Shown piece by piece: positions 8,371 through 19,003 of a stretch of DNA of 64,000 bases. Origin of the DNA: Frondihabitans peucedani (GTDB lineage Bacteria; Actinomycetota; Actinomycetes; Actinomycetales; Microbacteriaceae); assembly GCF_039537585.1 (NCBI RefSeq), contig NZ_BAABAU010000001.1, positions 186,001 through 250,000 on the forward strand, read 5' to 3'. The position numbers and the translations under genes were made by a program. The notes beneath the pieces are model-generated. The model did no database searches and had not been told where the DNA came from. It saw nothing but the letters and a program-made list of their open reading frames with translations. How positions within the stretch are numbered: position 1 is the stretch's first letter; the number at the start of each line of letters is the position of its first letter.

Positions 8371-9458
8371 TCGCCCTGCTCATCGGCGGCTCCGTCTCGC
8401 TCGTCTTCACCCTGCTGCTCACCCCGCTGTTCATCCGGCTGTTCCACCGCCTCGGCTGGGGCCAGTTCATCCGGAGCGACGGCCCCCAGTCGCACCACAC
8501 CAAGCGCGGCACCGCGACCATGGGCGGAATCGTCCTGATCCTCGGCACCGTGATCGGCTACCTCGTCGGCCACCTCGTCGGCGGCGACCGCCTCACCACG
8601 AGCGGCCTCCTCGTCCTGCTGATGATGGTCGGGCTCGGCTTCGTCGGGTTCCTCGACGACTTCACCAAGGTGCGCAACCAGCGGAGCCTCGGCCTCACCG
8701 GCTGGGCGAAGATCCTCGGCCAGGTCCTGGTCGCAGTGCTCTTCGCGGTCCTGGCGCTCACCGTGCACGGCCGGAACGGCCAGACGGCCGCCTCGACCTT
8801 CATCTCGGGCGTCCGCGACATCCCCTGGCTCGACCTGGCGTTCGGCGGGTCGCTGCTCGGCGCGATCCTGTTCACCGTCTGGGTGGTCATGATCACGACG
8901 TCGGCCTCGAACGGCGTCAACGTCGCCGACGGGCTCGACGGGCTCGCCACGGGCGCGTCGATCCTCGCCATCGGGTCGTACATCTTCATCGGCTTCTGGC
9001 AGAACAACCAGCTCTGCACGAGTGCCCGCGCCGTCCAGGAGGCCTGCTACACCACGACGAATCCGCTCGACCTCGCGGTCGTGGCGGCCTGCATCTCGGG
9101 CGGCCTCATCGGGTTCCTGTGGTGGAACACGTCGCCGGCGCAGATCTTCCTCGGCGACACCGGCTCGCTCGGCCTCGGCGGCGCCCTCGCGGCCCTTGCG
9201 ATCCTGAGCCGCACCGAGCTCCTCCTCGTGCTGATCGGCGGCCTGTTCCTGATCGTCACCGGCTCGGTGATCCTGCAGCGGATCTACTTCAAGCTCACGC
9301 ACGGCAAGCGCATCTTCCTGATGAGCCCGCTGCACCACCACTTCGAGCTCAAGGGCTGGGCCGAGGTGACGGTCGTCGTCCGGTTCTGGATCATCGGCGG
9401 GCTCTTCGTCGCCGCCGGAGTCGGCACGTTCTACCTCGAGTGGATCTCGAAGGTCTGA
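8367..9458 (+). CDS. mraY: Phospho-MurNAc-pentapeptide transferase MraY
   Basis: A 363-residue polytopic membrane enzyme (about ten membrane segments) that transfers phospho-MurNAc-pentapeptide from UDP to undecaprenyl phosphate, forming lipid I at the inner face of the membrane. Family motifs are visible: the cytoplasmic [16 protein letters not shown] loop, FLDDFTK with the Mg-binding aspartates, [13 protein letters not shown], the [12 protein letters not shown] segment, and [12 protein letters not shown] near the C-terminus. The GTG start lies inside the murF stop, and murD starts at the mraY stop with a one-base overlap. Confidence 0.97.
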   Translation: MIALLIGGSVSLVFTLLLTPLFIRLFHRLGWGQFIRSDGPQSHHTKRGTATMGGIVLILGTVIGYLVGHLVGGDRLTTSGLLVLLMMVGLGFVGFLDDFTKVRNQRSLGLTGWAKILGQVLVAVLFAVLALTVHGRNGQTAASTFISGVRDIPWLDLAFGGSLLGAILFTVWVVMITTSASNGVNVADGLDGLATGASILAIGSYIFIGFWQNNQLCTSARAVQEACYTTTNPLDLAVVAACISGGLIGFLWWNTSPAQIFLGDTGSLGLGGALAALAILSRTELLLVLIGGLFLIVTGSVILQRIYFKLTHGKRIFLMSPLHHHFELKGWAEVTVVVRFWIIGGLFVAAGVGTFYLEWISKV

Positions 9459-11020
9459 TGAGCGACTCACCCGTCTCCCCGCTGCCCGGCGGCGGCTCGC
9501 GCCTCGACGCCCTCACGAGCTGGCACGCCGACTGGAAGGGGCTCCGCGTCGGCGTCCTCGGCCTCGGCGTGACCGGCTTCTCGGTCGCCGACACGCTCTG
9601 CGAACTCGGCGCCGACGTCCTCGTCGTCGCACCGGGCGGCGACTCCGACGCAGCCCGGCTCCTGCCCGTCATCGGCGCGCGGCTCGTCGTCCAGCCCGAC
9701 CTCGACACGCCGCCCGACGAGCTCGTCGCGTTCGACGCCGACGTCGTCGTCGTGAGCCCCGGCTTCGCGCCCCATCACCCGCTCGTCGTGTGGGCCACCG
9801 GCTCGCGCGCGGCGGTCTGGGGCGACGTCGAGCTCGCCTGGCGGGTGCGCGACAAGACCGCCAAGGTCGCCGAGTGGGTTCTCGTGACCGGCACCAACGG
9901 CAAGACGACGACCACCCAGCTGACTGCTGCGATGTTCGCGGCCGACGAGCGGACCGTCGCGGCCTGCGGCAACATCGGCCTGCCCGTGCTCGACGCGGTC
10001 CGGGAGCCCGGCGGCTTCGACGTGCTGGCCGTCGAGCTCTCGAGCCACCAGCTGCACTACCTGCCGATCGAGGGCCCGGGAGCCCTGCATCCTGCGGCCT
10101 CCGTCTGCCTGAACGTCGAGGACGACCACCTCGAGTGGCACGGCGGCCACGACGCCTACCGGGCCGCGAAGGGGCGGGTCTACGCGAACACGCGGATCGC
10201 CTGCGTCTACAACCGTGCCGACCCGACCACGATGCGGCTCGTCCAGGAGGCCGACGTGGAGGAGGGCTGCCGCGCCGTCGGCTTCGGGGTCGACGCTCCG
10301 CCGGTGAGCGACTTCGGCGTGGTCGAGGCGCTCCTCGTCGACCGCGCGTTCCTCGACGACCGACAGCACCGCGCCCTCGAGCTCACCACCCTCGAGACGC
10401 TCACCGAGTCGGGGCTCGACGCGCCGCACCTCGTCGCAGACGTCCTCGCCGCCGCCGCCCTCGCGCGCTCGCTCGACGTCCCGCCCGACGCGATCCACCT
10501 GGCCGTCGCAGCCTTCCGAGCCGACCACCACCGCTCCGAGGTCGTCGCGACGTCGGGCGGGATCACCTGGATCGACGACTCCAAGGCCACCAACCCGCAC
10601 GCGGCGAGAGCATCCCTCGTGGCTGCGGGCAGCGTCGTGTGGATCGTCGGCGGCCTCTTCAAGGGCGTCGATGTCGCACCCCTCGTGCGCGACGACACGT
10701 CCGGCCTGAAGGCGGCCGTGCTGATCGGCCGCGACCGGGAGATGCTCAGGGACGCCTTCCGGCGACACGCCCCCGGCATCCCGGTCTTCGAGGTCGACGA
10801 GCCCGACACTGAACGGGTGATGACGCGGGCCGTGGGCCTCGCGGCCGGGGTCGCCGAGAGCGGGGACACCGTGCTCCTGGCACCCGCTGCGGCATCCTTC
10901 GATCAGTTCGCCGACTACGGCGCCCGGGGCGACGCGTTCGCCCGGGCCGTCCACGACCACCTGGGAGGTGACGCCGATGGCCGACACCCCATCGAGCCTC
11001 CCGCGACGCCTGGTCCCTGA
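9458..11020 (+). CDS. murD: UDP-MurNAc-L-alanine--D-glutamate ligase MurD
   Basis: A 520-residue Mur ligase that adds D-glutamate to UDP-MurNAc-L-Ala in the cytoplasm. The N-terminal Rossmann domain begins with VGVLGLGVTGFSVA, the ATP loop is GTNGKTTTTQLTA, and the C-terminal domain carries WIDDSKATNPHAA. At 520 residues it is longer than E. coli MurD (about 440), as in other Actinobacteria. The start is ATG 9458, which shares one base with the mraY stop. The end overlaps ftsW by 44 bases, so the ftsW ribosome-binding site lies inside murD. Confidence 0.96.
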   Translation: MSDSPVSPLPGGGSRLDALTSWHADWKGLRVGVLGLGVTGFSVADTLCELGADVLVVAPGGDSDAARLLPVIGARLVVQPDLDTPPDELVAFDADVVVVSPGFAPHHPLVVWATGSRAAVWGDVELAWRVRDKTAKVAEWVLVTGTNGKTTTTQLTAAMFAADERTVAACGNIGLPVLDAVREPGGFDVLAVELSSHQLHYLPIEGPGALHPAASVCLNVEDDHLEWHGGHDAYRAAKGRVYANTRIACVYNRADPTTMRLVQEADVEEGCRAVGFGVDAPPVSDFGVVEALLVDRAFLDDRQHRALELTTLETLTESGLDAPHLVADVLAAAALARSLDVPPDAIHLAVAAFRADHHRSEVVATSGGITWIDDSKATNPHAARASLVAAGSVVWIVGGLFKGVDVAPLVRDDTSGLKAAVLIGRDREMLRDAFRRHAPGIPVFEVDEPDTERVMTRAVGLAAGVAESGDTVLLAPAAASFDQFADYGARGDAFARAVHDHLGGDADGRHPIEPPATPGP

Positions 11021-12239
11021 GGGATCGACGGCGCGCGGGCGCGACGCACAGCACGGGGCGGCACTCGTCGCCGTCAAGAAGCTCTTCGCGGCCGAGTCGA
11101 CCTCGTTCTTCGTCGTCGCCGGCACGGCGGTGTTCCTCGTGGTCTTCGGCCTCGTCATGGTCCTGTCGTCGTCGAGCGTCGAGCAGTACGTCGCGACGCA
11201 CGACTTCTTCGGGGCGTTCCTCCGCCAGGGCATCTTCGCCGCGGTCGGCGTCCCCCTCATGCTCGTGCTGTCGAGGGTGCCCACCTGGGCGTGGCAGAAG
11301 TACGCCTGGCACCTCTTGGCCGCCTCCATGGTCCTGCAGCTGCTGGTGTTCACGCCGCTCGGCGTCACGGTCAACGGAAACCGCAACTGGATCCACATCG
11401 GCTCCTTCAGCGCCCAGCCGTCGGAGTTCCTGAAGCTGACCCTCTGCATCTGGATCGGCATGATCCTGGTCAAGAAGGAGAACCGGCTCGACGACTGGCG
11501 GCAGGTCGCCGTCCCGCTCGTCCCGGTCGTGCTCATCGCGGTCGCCCTCGTCATGCGCGGCGGCGACCTCGGGACGACCCTGATCCTGCTTCTCCTCGTC
11601 GGTGTCGGGGTGTTCCTCAGCGGGGTGCGGCTGAAGTTCTTCGTCGTGCCGCTCCTCCTCATGGCCGTCGCGATCCCGCTGCTCACGATCAACGGCGGCA
11701 GCTCGCGGTCGACGCGCATCTCGGCCTGGCTCGCCGGCTGCGACACCGCCGAGGCCTACCAGTCGACCTGCTGGCAGACGACCCACGGCCTCTGGGCGAT
11801 GGCCTCCGGAGGCGTCTTCGGCGTCGGGCTCGGCAACTCGAAGGCCAAGTGGTCGTGGCTGCCCGAGGCCGACAACGACTTCATCTACGCGATCATCGGC
11901 GAGGAGCTCGGGCTCATCGGCGCGTGCGTCGTGCTCGGCCTCTTCATCGTGCTCGCCGTCTCGTTCATCAAGATCGTGCGCCGCTCCGACACCGCGTTCG
12001 TCCGGATCGTGACCGGCGCGATCATGACCTGGATCATCGGTCAGGCGCTCGTCAACATCGCCGTCGTCCTGGGGCTCCTCCCGGTGCTCGGGGTGCCTCT
12101 CCCGCTCATCAGCGCGGGAGGGTCGTCGCTCATCTTCGTGCTCGCGGCGCTCGGCGTGGTGCTCTCGTTCCTGCACCACGCGCCCGACGCCGAGGCGTCC
12201 GAGATCGCGACCCGCGAGCGGGTAGGGTCTCTCCGGTGA
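10977..12239 (+). CDS. ftsW: Septal peptidoglycan polymerase FtsW
   Basis: A 420-residue SEDS-family glycosyltransferase that polymerises lipid II at the septum together with FtsI. About ten membrane segments are evident, with the SEDS motifs NRNWIHIG followed by [11 protein letters not shown], and [22 protein letters not shown] near the C-terminus. I chose ATG 10977 because GGAGG at 10964-10968 is spaced correctly for it; a GTG at 10968 would overlap that ribosome-binding site. The stop overlaps murG by four bases. Confidence 0.96.
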   Translation: MADTPSSLPRRLVPEGSTARGRDAQHGAALVAVKKLFAAESTSFFVVAGTAVFLVVFGLVMVLSSSSVEQYVATHDFFGAFLRQGIFAAVGVPLMLVLSRVPTWAWQKYAWHLLAASMVLQLLVFTPLGVTVNGNRNWIHIGSFSAQPSEFLKLTLCIWIGMILVKKENRLDDWRQVAVPLVPVVLIAVALVMRGGDLGTTLILLLLVGVGVFLSGVRLKFFVVPLLLMAVAIPLLTINGGSSRSTRISAWLAGCDTAEAYQSTCWQTTHGLWAMASGGVFGVGLGNSKAKWSWLPEADNDFIYAIIGEELGLIGACVVLGLFIVLAVSFIKIVRRSDTAFVRIVTGAIMTWIIGQALVNIAVVLGLLPVLGVPLPLISAGGSSLIFVLAALGVVLSFLHHAPDAEASEIATRERVGSLR

Positions 12240-13342
12240 CGACGTACCTCCTCGCCGGCGGCGGCACCGCCGGGCATGTGAACCCCCTCCTCGCGACGGC
12301 CGACCGGCTGCGTCGGAGGGAGCCGGGGGCGGTCATCCTGGTGCTCGGCACCGCCGAGGGCCTCGAGGCCCGACTGGTGCCAGCCCGCGGCTACGAGCTG
12401 CTCACGGTGCCCCGACTTCCGTTCCCGCGCCGTCTGAACGCGAAGGCCCTCGCCTTCCCGAAGCGCATCGTCTCGTCCATCTCCGGCGTCCGGCGGCTGC
12501 TCGCCGAGCACCGGGTCGACGTCGTCGTCGGGTTCGGCGGCTACGCGGCAGCGCCCGCCTACCTCGCCGCCTGGCGGAGCCGCGTGCCGATCGTCGTGCA
12601 CGAGGCCAACGCGAAGCCGGGCATGGCGAACGTCCTCGGATCGTTCCTCACGAAGCACGTCGGCGTCGTCTTCGCCTCGACGAGGCTCCGGCACGGACGC
12701 CAGGTCGGCATGCCCCTCCGCGACGAGATCGAGAACCTCGACCGCCACGGCGTGAAGAGCGAGGCGCTGCAGTTCTTCGGCCTCGACCCCGCGAAGCCGA
12801 CCCTTCTCGTGACCGGCGGCTCCACGGGTGCGAGGCGCCTGAACGAGACGGTGTCGCGCTCGGCCGAGGCCGTGCTCGGGGCCGGTTGGCAGATCCTGCA
12901 CATCACCGGCGAGAAGTCCGAGCTCTCGAGCACCTCCCTCGCCGACTACCACCTCCTGAAGTACTGCGACCGGATGGACCTCGCCCTCGCCGCGGCCGAC
13001 TTCGTCGTCTCTCGAGCAGGATCCGCCACCGTCAGCGAGCTCACCGCGCTGGGCCTGCCCGCGGTCCTCATCCCGTATCCCGTCGGCAACGGCGAGCAGC
13101 GCTTCAACGCCACCGACGTGGTCGAGGCCGGGGGAGCCGAGCTCGTCGCCGACGCGCAGTTCACGCCGGCCTGGGTACGCTCCCACGTCGTGCCCGTCCT
13201 CCTCGACCGCGCCAGGATCGCCGACATGGCCGCCCGGAGCGCGTCCGTCGGCTTCCGCACCGGCGCCGACCGCATGGTCGACCTCGTCATCGAGGCCTCG
13301 TCCTCGTCTCCCCGAACCACGACCCTCAGCGAGAAGCCATGA
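12236..13342 (+). CDS. murG: Lipid II synthase MurG
   Basis: A 368-residue peripheral GT28 glycosyltransferase that adds GlcNAc from UDP-GlcNAc to lipid I, giving lipid II. The first glycine-rich loop [10 protein letters not shown] stands at the N-terminus, the second ([10 protein letters not shown]) begins the C-terminal Rossmann domain, and the nucleotide-binding [11 protein letters not shown] and [13 protein letters not shown] segments follow. The GTG start overlaps ftsW, and the stop overlaps the murC start (ATGA). Confidence 0.97.
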   Translation: MTTYLLAGGGTAGHVNPLLATADRLRRREPGAVILVLGTAEGLEARLVPARGYELLTVPRLPFPRRLNAKALAFPKRIVSSISGVRRLLAEHRVDVVVGFGGYAAAPAYLAAWRSRVPIVVHEANAKPGMANVLGSFLTKHVGVVFASTRLRHGRQVGMPLRDEIENLDRHGVKSEALQFFGLDPAKPTLLVTGGSTGARRLNETVSRSAEAVLGAGWQILHITGEKSELSSTSLADYHLLKYCDRMDLALAAADFVVSRAGSATVSELTALGLPAVLIPYPVGNGEQRFNATDVVEAGGAELVADAQFTPAWVRSHVVPVLLDRARIADMAARSASVGFRTGADRMVDLVIEASSSSPRTTTLSEKP

Positions 13343-14757
13343 TCAAGCCCGACCTCAGCCAGCCTCTGCCCGAAGAACTCGGCCGGGTCCACTTCGTCGG
13401 CATCGGCGGCTCCGGCATGAGCGGCATCGCGCGGGTCTTCCTGGCGGCAGGCGTCACGGTCACCGGGTCCGACACGCGAGACAGCGACAACATCGCGAGC
13501 CTCCGCGACCTCGGAGCCACCATCGCCATCGGCCACGCCGCCGAGAACGTCGGCGACGCCGACACGCTCGTCGTCACCGGAGCGCTCTGGCAGGACAACC
13601 CCGAGTACGTGCTCGCCCTCGAGAAGGGGCTGCCCGTCCTGCACCGCTCGCAGGCCCTCGCCTGGCTGATCGCCGGCCAGCGGCTCGTGTCCGTCGCCGG
13701 AGCCCACGGCAAGACGACGTCGACCGGCATGATCATCACCGCTCTCCTCGAGGCGGACCGCGACCCGAGCTTCGTCAACGGCGGCGTCATCCAGTCGCTC
13801 GGCGTGAGCGCCAAGGGCGGCTCCGACGACCTCTTCGTCATCGAGGCCGACGAGTCCGACGGCTCGTTCCTCCTCTACGACACGTCGATCGCGCTCATCA
13901 CCAACGTCGACGCCGACCACCTCGACCACTACGGCTCGAGAGAGGCGTTCGACGAGGCCTTCGTGACCTTCGCGCAGCGGGCGGGCGAGTTCGTCGCCAT
14001 CTCGAGCGACGACGCGGGGGCCGTCGAGGTCACCCGGTCTCTCGATCCTGCGCGGGTCGTGACCTTCGGCACCGCCGAGACCGCCGACGTGCGTGTGACC
14101 GAGGTCACCACCTCCGGGCCCGTGGCCTTCACCCTCACGCACGAGGGCATCAGCCGCCGCGTCCAGCTCGCGGTGCCCGGCCACCACAACGCGCTCAACG
14201 CGGCCGGCGCCTACACCGTGCTCGTCGGCCTCGGACTCTCCCCCGAGGAGGCCGTCATGGGCCTCGAGGTGTTCGGCGGCACGCAGCGGCGCTTCGAGCT
14301 CCACGGCACCGTCCGGGGCGTCAGTGTCTACGACGACTACGCCCACCACCCGACCGAGGTGCAGGCCGCGCTGAAGGCCGCGCGCTCGGTGGTCGGAGAC
14401 GGCAGGATCATCGCCGTCCACCAGCCGCATCTCTACAGCCGCACCCGCATGATGGCGGGGGAGTTCGCGGAGGCCTACGAGACCCTCGCCGACCACACCG
14501 TGGTCCTCGACGTCTACGGCGCCCGCGAAGACCCGGAGCCCGGCGTCACCGGAGCGCTCGTGTCGGGCCGCTTCCAGGATCCCTCGCGGGTCGACTACGT
14601 CCCCGACTGGCAGGCGGCGGCCGACCGGGTCGCGGAGGTCGCCCGCGACGGCGACTTCGTGATCACCCTCGGCTGCGGCGACGTGTACCGGATCGTCCCC
14701 CAGCTGCTCGGGAGCCTCGAGACGACAGCGTCGGCGACGCCCGCTCCGGTCGAGTGA
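13339..14757 (+). CDS. murC: UDP-MurNAc--L-alanine ligase MurC
   Basis: A 472-residue ligase for the first step of stem-peptide synthesis. The N-terminal [16 protein letters not shown] Rossmann motif, the ATP loop [11 protein letters not shown], and [10 protein letters not shown] with HQPHLYSRT in the C-terminal domain identify MurC rather than Mpl. The start is ATG 13339 in the ATGA overlap with murG. ftsQ follows after ten bases. Confidence 0.97.
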   Translation: MIKPDLSQPLPEELGRVHFVGIGGSGMSGIARVFLAAGVTVTGSDTRDSDNIASLRDLGATIAIGHAAENVGDADTLVVTGALWQDNPEYVLALEKGLPVLHRSQALAWLIAGQRLVSVAGAHGKTTSTGMIITALLEADRDPSFVNGGVIQSLGVSAKGGSDDLFVIEADESDGSFLLYDTSIALITNVDADHLDHYGSREAFDEAFVTFAQRAGEFVAISSDDAGAVEVTRSLDPARVVTFGTAETADVRVTEVTTSGPVAFTLTHEGISRRVQLAVPGHHNALNAAGAYTVLVGLGLSPEEAVMGLEVFGGTQRRFELHGTVRGVSVYDDYAHHPTEVQAALKAARSVVGDGRIIAVHQPHLYSRTRMMAGEFAEAYETLADHTVVLDVYGAREDPEPGVTGALVSGRFQDPSRVDYVPDWQAAADRVAEVARDGDFVITLGCGDVYRIVPQLLGSLETTASATPAPVE

Positions 14758-14767
14758 GTCCCGTCTC

Positions 14768-15799
14768 GTGAAGCGTCCCGAGGGCTTCGACCGGACGCCG
14801 GTGCGGCGTCCTGCGCCTCCTGCGGCGACCCCTCCTGCGGCGACCCCGTCTGCTTCGACGACCCCGCGGGATCCCGCCCAGCCGGTCGCCGCTGCGCCGA
14901 CCACGACCATCACGGGCGAGAGGGAGCGCGACCGCGGCTCCGACGGCGGGGCGCGGGCGCACGATCCTGCGTTCCTCGACGCCCCCGACACCTCGGCAGC
15001 CGAGGCGCGCGAGCGGGCCCGGGCAGCCCGGCGCCTGGCCCGTCGAGCGGCTGCAGCCCGGCGCGCTGTCGAGCGCACGGAGGTCCGCCGCTTCACCCGG
15101 CGCTCGAGGCACCGGCGCGCCGCCTGGATCACCGCCGCCGCTGTCGTCGTGGCTCTGGTCGGCGCCGTGACGATCAGCGTCTTCTCGCCGCTCCTGTCGC
15201 TCGAGACAGTGAAGGTCGAGGGGACCTCCCGCGTCGACAAGGCGGCCGTGCAGGCCTCGCTCGACCAGCAGCTCGGCAAGCCGCTGGCCCTGGTCGACTT
15301 CGGGGCCGTGAAGCGCGACCTCTCCGACTTCCCGCTCATCGAGTCGTACGTGACCGAGACCATGCCGCCGCACACCCTCGTGGTGCGCATCACGGAGCGG
15401 CAGCCGATCGCCTCGGTGAAGGTCGGCAAGACCTTCGAGCTCGTCGACCCGGCGGGCGTCGTCATCGCGACGTCGACGAAGCAGGCCGCCGGCTACCCCG
15501 TCGTCGACCTGAAGGGCGGCAGCCTCGACGGGCGCGTCTACCGGTCGACGGCCGAAGTCCTGTTGTCGCTGCCGGCGCAGCTCCGAAGCACGGTGAAGGC
15601 CGTGCAGGCGTCGACGGCCGACGACGTGACGCTGACCCTCAGCACCGGCGAGCAGGTCGTCTGGGGGAGCGCCGACGCCTCCGACCGGAAGGCTCAGCTG
15701 CTCGCGGGCCTCATCCGCGACCACAAGGCCCGGAACCCGAAGCAGGCCGTCGTCTACGACGTCTCGGCTCCGGACAACGGGATCATCCGGACCAGGTGA
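14768..15799 (+). CDS. ftsQ: Cell division protein FtsQ/DivIB
   Basis: A 343-residue bitopic division protein. A cytoplasmic tail of about 115 residues, rich in Pro, Ala and Arg and presumably disordered, precedes one membrane segment (about 120-142). A POTRA domain begins at LETVKVEGTSRVDKAAV and is followed by the FtsQ-type domain with QPIASVKVG and the DPAGVVI segment. FtsQ scaffolds FtsB and FtsL. The GTG start is ten bases after murC. Downstream, a 210-base gap with its own promoter signals separates it from ftsZ. Confidence 0.92.
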   Translation: MKRPEGFDRTPVRRPAPPAATPPAATPSASTTPRDPAQPVAAAPTTTITGERERDRGSDGGARAHDPAFLDAPDTSAAEARERARAARRLARRAAAARRAVERTEVRRFTRRSRHRRAAWITAAAVVVALVGAVTISVFSPLLSLETVKVEGTSRVDKAAVQASLDQQLGKPLALVDFGAVKRDLSDFPLIESYVTETMPPHTLVVRITERQPIASVKVGKTFELVDPAGVVIATSTKQAAGYPVVDLKGGSLDGRVYRSTAEVLLSLPAQLRSTVKAVQASTADDVTLTLSTGEQVVWGSADASDRKAQLLAGLIRDHKARNPKQAVVYDVSAPDNGIIRTR

Positions 15800-15934
15800 C
15801 GAAGTCGCGAGAGGCAAATCGCGGGCTCGTTTCGCGACACGCGGTCCGCCTCGTAACACCGCTCAGACGAGGCACCTACCTTGTGACTGCAGGATATGCA
15901 TACTGAGCATAAGTTTAAGCTTCAAGTAGAACTT

Positions 15935-15940
15935 TAGGCT
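15935..15940 (+). promoter_or_regulatory. Candidate -10 element (TAGGCT) upstream of ftsZ
   Basis: TAGGCT lies in an AT-rich patch (about 15890-15945) that stands out in this GC-rich window, 75 bases before ftsZ. No convincing -35 box was found. Its position directly before the tandem repeats at 15946-15976 would put those repeats at or just after the transcription start. Confidence 0.45.
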
Positions 15941-15945
15941 TACCC

Positions 15946-15976
15946 GAACACCAGGGTTGCTGAACACCAGTGTTGC
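15946..15976 (+). repeat. Tandem 15-base repeat upstream of ftsZ, probable operator pair
   Basis: GAACACCAGGGTTGC (15946-15960) and GAACACCAGTGTTGC (15962-15976) match at 14 of 15 bases and are 16 bases apart. Each contains an inverted repeat AACAC-CA-GTGTT (one mismatch in the first copy). Two phased dyads just after a candidate -10 and 34 bases before the ftsZ start look like a regulator-binding site. The protein that binds is unknown. Confidence 0.55.
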
Positions 15977-16009
15977 CATAACGACAGAACTTTTCAGGCG
16001 GAGGCCGAC

Positions 16010-17161
16010 GTGACAACGAACCATAACTACCTAGCCGTCATCAAGGTCGTCGGTGTCGGCGGCGGTGGCGTCAATGCCGTCAACCGCATGATCGAGCTCG
16101 GACTCCGCGGCGTCGAGTTCATCGCGATCAACACCGACGCGCAGGCCCTCCTGCTGAGCGACGCCGATGTCAAGCTCGACGTCGGCCGCGAGCTGACGCG
16201 CGGTCTCGGCGCCGGCGCCGACCCCGAGGTGGGTCGCCGCGCGGCGGAAGACCACGCGGAGGAGATCGAGGAGGCTCTGGCCGGAGCCGACATGGTCTTC
16301 GTCACCGCGGGCGAGGGCGGCGGCACCGGCACCGGTGGCGCACCGGTCGTCGCGCGGATCGCCAAGAGCATCGGCGCTCTGACCATCGGTGTCGTCACGA
16401 AGCCGTTCGGCTTCGAGGGCCGCCGCCGCCAGGCTCAGGCCGAGGCGGGCGTCGCCCAGCTCAAAGAAGAGGTCGACACCCTCATCGTCGTCCCCAACGA
16501 CCGCCTGCTCGAGATCTCCGAGCGCGGCATCTCGATGGTCGAGGCCTTCGGCACGGCCGACCAGGTGCTCCTCGCCGGTGTTCAGGGCATCACCGACCTC
16601 ATCACCACGCCCGGCCTGATCAACCTCGACTTCGCCGACGTCAAGAGCGTCATGCAGGGGGCCGGATCCGCGCTGATGGGCATCGGCTCGTCCCGCGGCG
16701 CCGACCGGGCTATCAAGGCGGCCGAGCTGGCCGTCGCGTCGCCCCTCCTCGAGGCGTCCATCGACGGCGCCCACGGCGTCCTGCTCTCCATCCAGGGCGG
16801 ATCGAACCTCGGCATCTTCGAGATCAACGACGCTGCTCGCCTGGTCCAGGAGGCCGTCCACCCCGAGGCGAACATCATCTTCGGTGCCGTCATCGACGAC
16901 ACCCTCGGCGACGAGGTGCGCGTCACCGTCATCGCCGCCGGCTTCGACGGCGGCGAGCCCACGACGAAGACGAAGGAGCGCCGCTCGAGCTTCGTCGAGT
17001 CCGACGGTCCGGCGACCACCACGGTGGCCGGCGTGAGCGCGATCGCCGACAGCGGCACCATGCCCACCTACCAGCGCCCCGAAGAGGCCGCCACGCGCGC
17101 CTCCGACCCGGTGTTCGACGACGGCGACGACGACCTCGACGTCCCCGACTTCCTGAAGTAG
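16010..17161 (+). CDS. ftsZ: Cell division GTPase FtsZ
   Basis: A 383-residue tubulin homologue that polymerises into the Z ring. The glycine-rich GTP-binding motif [12 protein letters not shown], the T3 loop, and the T7 loop with NLDFADVKS for GTP hydrolysis are present. A linker of about 60 residues ends in the conserved C-terminal peptide [10 protein letters not shown], which contacts partners such as SepF. The GTG start follows GGCGGAGG at ideal distance. The gene has its own upstream region and is followed after four bases by the PLP-binding protein gene. Confidence 0.98.
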   Translation: MTTNHNYLAVIKVVGVGGGGVNAVNRMIELGLRGVEFIAINTDAQALLLSDADVKLDVGRELTRGLGAGADPEVGRRAAEDHAEEIEEALAGADMVFVTAGEGGGTGTGGAPVVARIAKSIGALTIGVVTKPFGFEGRRRQAQAEAGVAQLKEEVDTLIVVPNDRLLEISERGISMVEAFGTADQVLLAGVQGITDLITTPGLINLDFADVKSVMQGAGSALMGIGSSRGADRAIKAAELAVASPLLEASIDGAHGVLLSIQGGSNLGIFEINDAARLVQEAVHPEANIIFGAVIDDTLGDEVRVTVIAAGFDGGEPTTKTKERRSSFVESDGPATTTVAGVSAIADSGTMPTYQRPEEAATRASDPVFDDGDDDLDVPDFLK

Positions 17162-17165
17162 GGGC

Positions 17166-17855
17166 ATGACCGCGACCGGCGCCGAGCTGGAAGACCGCCT
17201 CGGCGGGATCCTGAGCAGGATCGCCGACGCCGCACGGTCCGCCGGACGAGCGCCCGAGAGCGTCACCACCATCGTGGTGACGAAGTTCCACCCCGAGTCG
17301 CTGGTGCGCGAGCTCTACTCGCTCGGCATCCGCGACGTGGGGGAGAACCGGCACCAGGAGGCGCAGGCGAAGGCTGCCTCGACGAGCGATCTCGACGGGC
17401 TCCGCTGGCACTTCGTGGGGCAGCTCCAGTCGAAGAAGGCCCGGCAGGCGCGCGCGTACGTCGAGGCGGTCCACTCGCTCGACCGCGACAGCGTCGTCGA
17501 CGCCCTCGGTGTCGACGACGGCCGCGTGGTCGACGGCTTCGTCCAGATCAACCTCACCGACGACCCGGGTCGCGGCGGTGTCCGTCCCGATGCTCTGGAG
17601 CCGCTCGTGGAGCGCGTCCTCGCCGCGCCCGGACTCGCCCTCCGCGGTGTCATGGCCGTCGCGCCCCTCGACGAGGACCTTCGACCGGCCTTCGCGCGGC
17701 TCCGCGAGCTGTCCGACGTCGTGAGGTCTCTCGATCCTGCGGCCGACGCCGTCTCCGCCGGCATGTCGCACGACTTCGCCGAAGCGATCGCCGAAGGCGC
17801 GACACACCTGCGAATCGGGACGGCAATCACGGGAAACCGGCCGGACGCTGGTTAA
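17166..17855 (+). CDS. YggS-family pyridoxal phosphate homeostasis protein
   Basis: A 229-residue TIM-barrel protein of the YggS/PLPBP family, which binds pyridoxal 5'-phosphate and maintains vitamin B6 and amino-acid balance; no enzymatic reaction is established. The PLP lysine lies in IVVTKFHP (about residue 39), and the [27 protein letters not shown] and SAGMSHDF segments are family signatures. It sits between ftsZ and sepF, as in most Actinobacteria and Firmicutes. Confidence 0.95.
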   Translation: MTATGAELEDRLGGILSRIADAARSAGRAPESVTTIVVTKFHPESLVRELYSLGIRDVGENRHQEAQAKAASTSDLDGLRWHFVGQLQSKKARQARAYVEAVHSLDRDSVVDALGVDDGRVVDGFVQINLTDDPGRGGVRPDALEPLVERVLAAPGLALRGVMAVAPLDEDLRPAFARLRELSDVVRSLDPAADAVSAGMSHDFAEAIAEGATHLRIGTAITGNRPDAG

Positions 17856-17889
17856 TGTCGTCTCAGACGAGCCACGACCGGAGGACACC

Positions 17890-18480
17890 ATGGCGAACCC
17901 GCTGAAGAAGAGCCTGATCTACCTGGGTCTTGCCGACGAAGAACTCGAGTACGACGAGTCCGTCGCGCAGGAGACCCCGGCCCGCGCCGCCGCACCGGCA
18001 CCCGCGCAGGCCACCGCGCCCCAGCCGGCCGCAGCGCACGCGCCGCACGGCTCGCACCCCGTGCAGAAGACCGCGCACGCCCCCAAGCAGGCACCCGCGT
18101 CGCCCGTGCAGCCGGCCCCGGCCGCCACGGCGAACCGCGCTCCCGTGACGCCCCTGCGTCGCACCACGACGACCAAGAATGCGGCTCCCACCGAGATGAA
18201 CGAGATCCTCACAGTCCACCCCCGCGAGTACAAGGACGCCCAGGCGATCGCCGCGAGCTTCCGCGACGGCATCCCCGTCATCATCAACCTCTCGCAGATG
18301 AGCGAGGGCGACGCCCGCCGCCTGGTCGACTTCGCCAGCGGTCTCTCCCAGGGTCTGTACGGCAAGATCGAGCGAGTGACGAACAAGGTGTTCCTGCTCT
18401 CCCCGGCGCACATCGCGGTGAGCGGAGATGCTGCTGAGGTAGAGTCCGACATCGAAGCGTCGTTCTTCACGCAGTCCTAG
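17890..18480 (+). CDS. sepF: Cell division protein SepF
   Basis: A 196-residue SepF, the membrane anchor of FtsZ in Actinobacteria, which lack FtsA. The N-terminal [21 protein letters not shown] is the amphipathic membrane-binding helix region, followed by an Ala/Pro/Gln-rich linker (about 30-95) and the folded domain (about 100-185) with [20 protein letters not shown] and [16 protein letters not shown]. The FtsZ C-terminal peptide binds this domain. ATG 17890 follows GGAGGAC. Confidence 0.97.
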   Translation: MANPLKKSLIYLGLADEELEYDESVAQETPARAAAPAPAQATAPQPAAAHAPHGSHPVQKTAHAPKQAPASPVQPAPAATANRAPVTPLRRTTTTKNAAPTEMNEILTVHPREYKDAQAIAASFRDGIPVIINLSQMSEGDARRLVDFASGLSQGLYGKIERVTNKVFLLSPAHIAVSGDAAEVESDIEASFFTQS

Positions 18481-18535
18481 AAGTTTCCGCCCGCGGGTCC
18501 ACCGCGCCCGAGCCGTGCGAGTTGATGGCCCACCC

Positions 18536-18841
18536 ATGATCGTCCACCTCTTCGCGACGATCGTCTACGTCGCACTGTTCGTCTTCTTCCTGCTGATGTG
18601 GGCGCGGTTCATCTTCGACCTCACGCAGTCCGTGAGCCGGAGCTACCGCCCCCGCGGCGCCCTCCTGGTGCTCGCCGAGGTGACCTACACGACGACCGAT
18701 CCGCCCATCAAGGCGATCCGCCGCGTGCTCCCCCCGATCCGGCTCGGCTCGGTCGCGCTCGACTTCGGATGGAGCATCGTGATGCTCGCGGTGGTCATCC
18801 TCATGAGCGTCGCCTCCGCCGTGTCGCGCTCCGCCCTCTAG
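18536..18841 (+). CDS. YggT family membrane protein
   Basis: A 101-residue membrane protein of the YggT family with two hydrophobic segments (about 5-25 and 72-95) and the conserved cytoplasmic loop containing YTTTDPPIKAIRRVLPPIRLG. The function is unresolved; the gene is conserved between sepF and divIVA across Actinobacteria and Firmicutes. I chose ATG 18536, which gives the family length; an in-frame GTG at 18515 would add seven residues. Neither has a strong ribosome-binding site. Confidence 0.9.
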   Translation: MIVHLFATIVYVALFVFFLLMWARFIFDLTQSVSRSYRPRGALLVLAEVTYTTTDPPIKAIRRVLPPIRLGSVALDFGWSIVMLAVVILMSVASAVSRSAL

Positions 18842-18898
18842 CGGCCGGAAGCCGCGACGCGACCTTCAGCCTGCAGGTCAGGTCGACTGTTGTCGTTG

Positions 18899-18904
18899 TA
18901 GGCT
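18899..18904 (+). promoter_or_regulatory. Candidate -10 element (TAGGCT) upstream of wag31
   Basis: TAGGCT stands in the 162-base gap between the YggT gene and wag31, about 100 bases before the wag31 start, and would give a long leader. Separate transcription of wag31 is plausible because its product is needed in large amounts. Confidence 0.35.
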
Positions 18905-19003
18905 GTCCGCGCACGGTGTCTCCGCACGGTCCCATCCGGGTCCTGCAGCACGGGGGAGACACCCCCACAAACCACGATCCAGAAGATTCACGAGGTGACG
19001 GCA

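Noticed and set aside
10968-10976. GTG at 10968 as the ftsW start
   Set aside because: It overlaps the GGAGG ribosome-binding site that is correctly spaced for ATG 10977.
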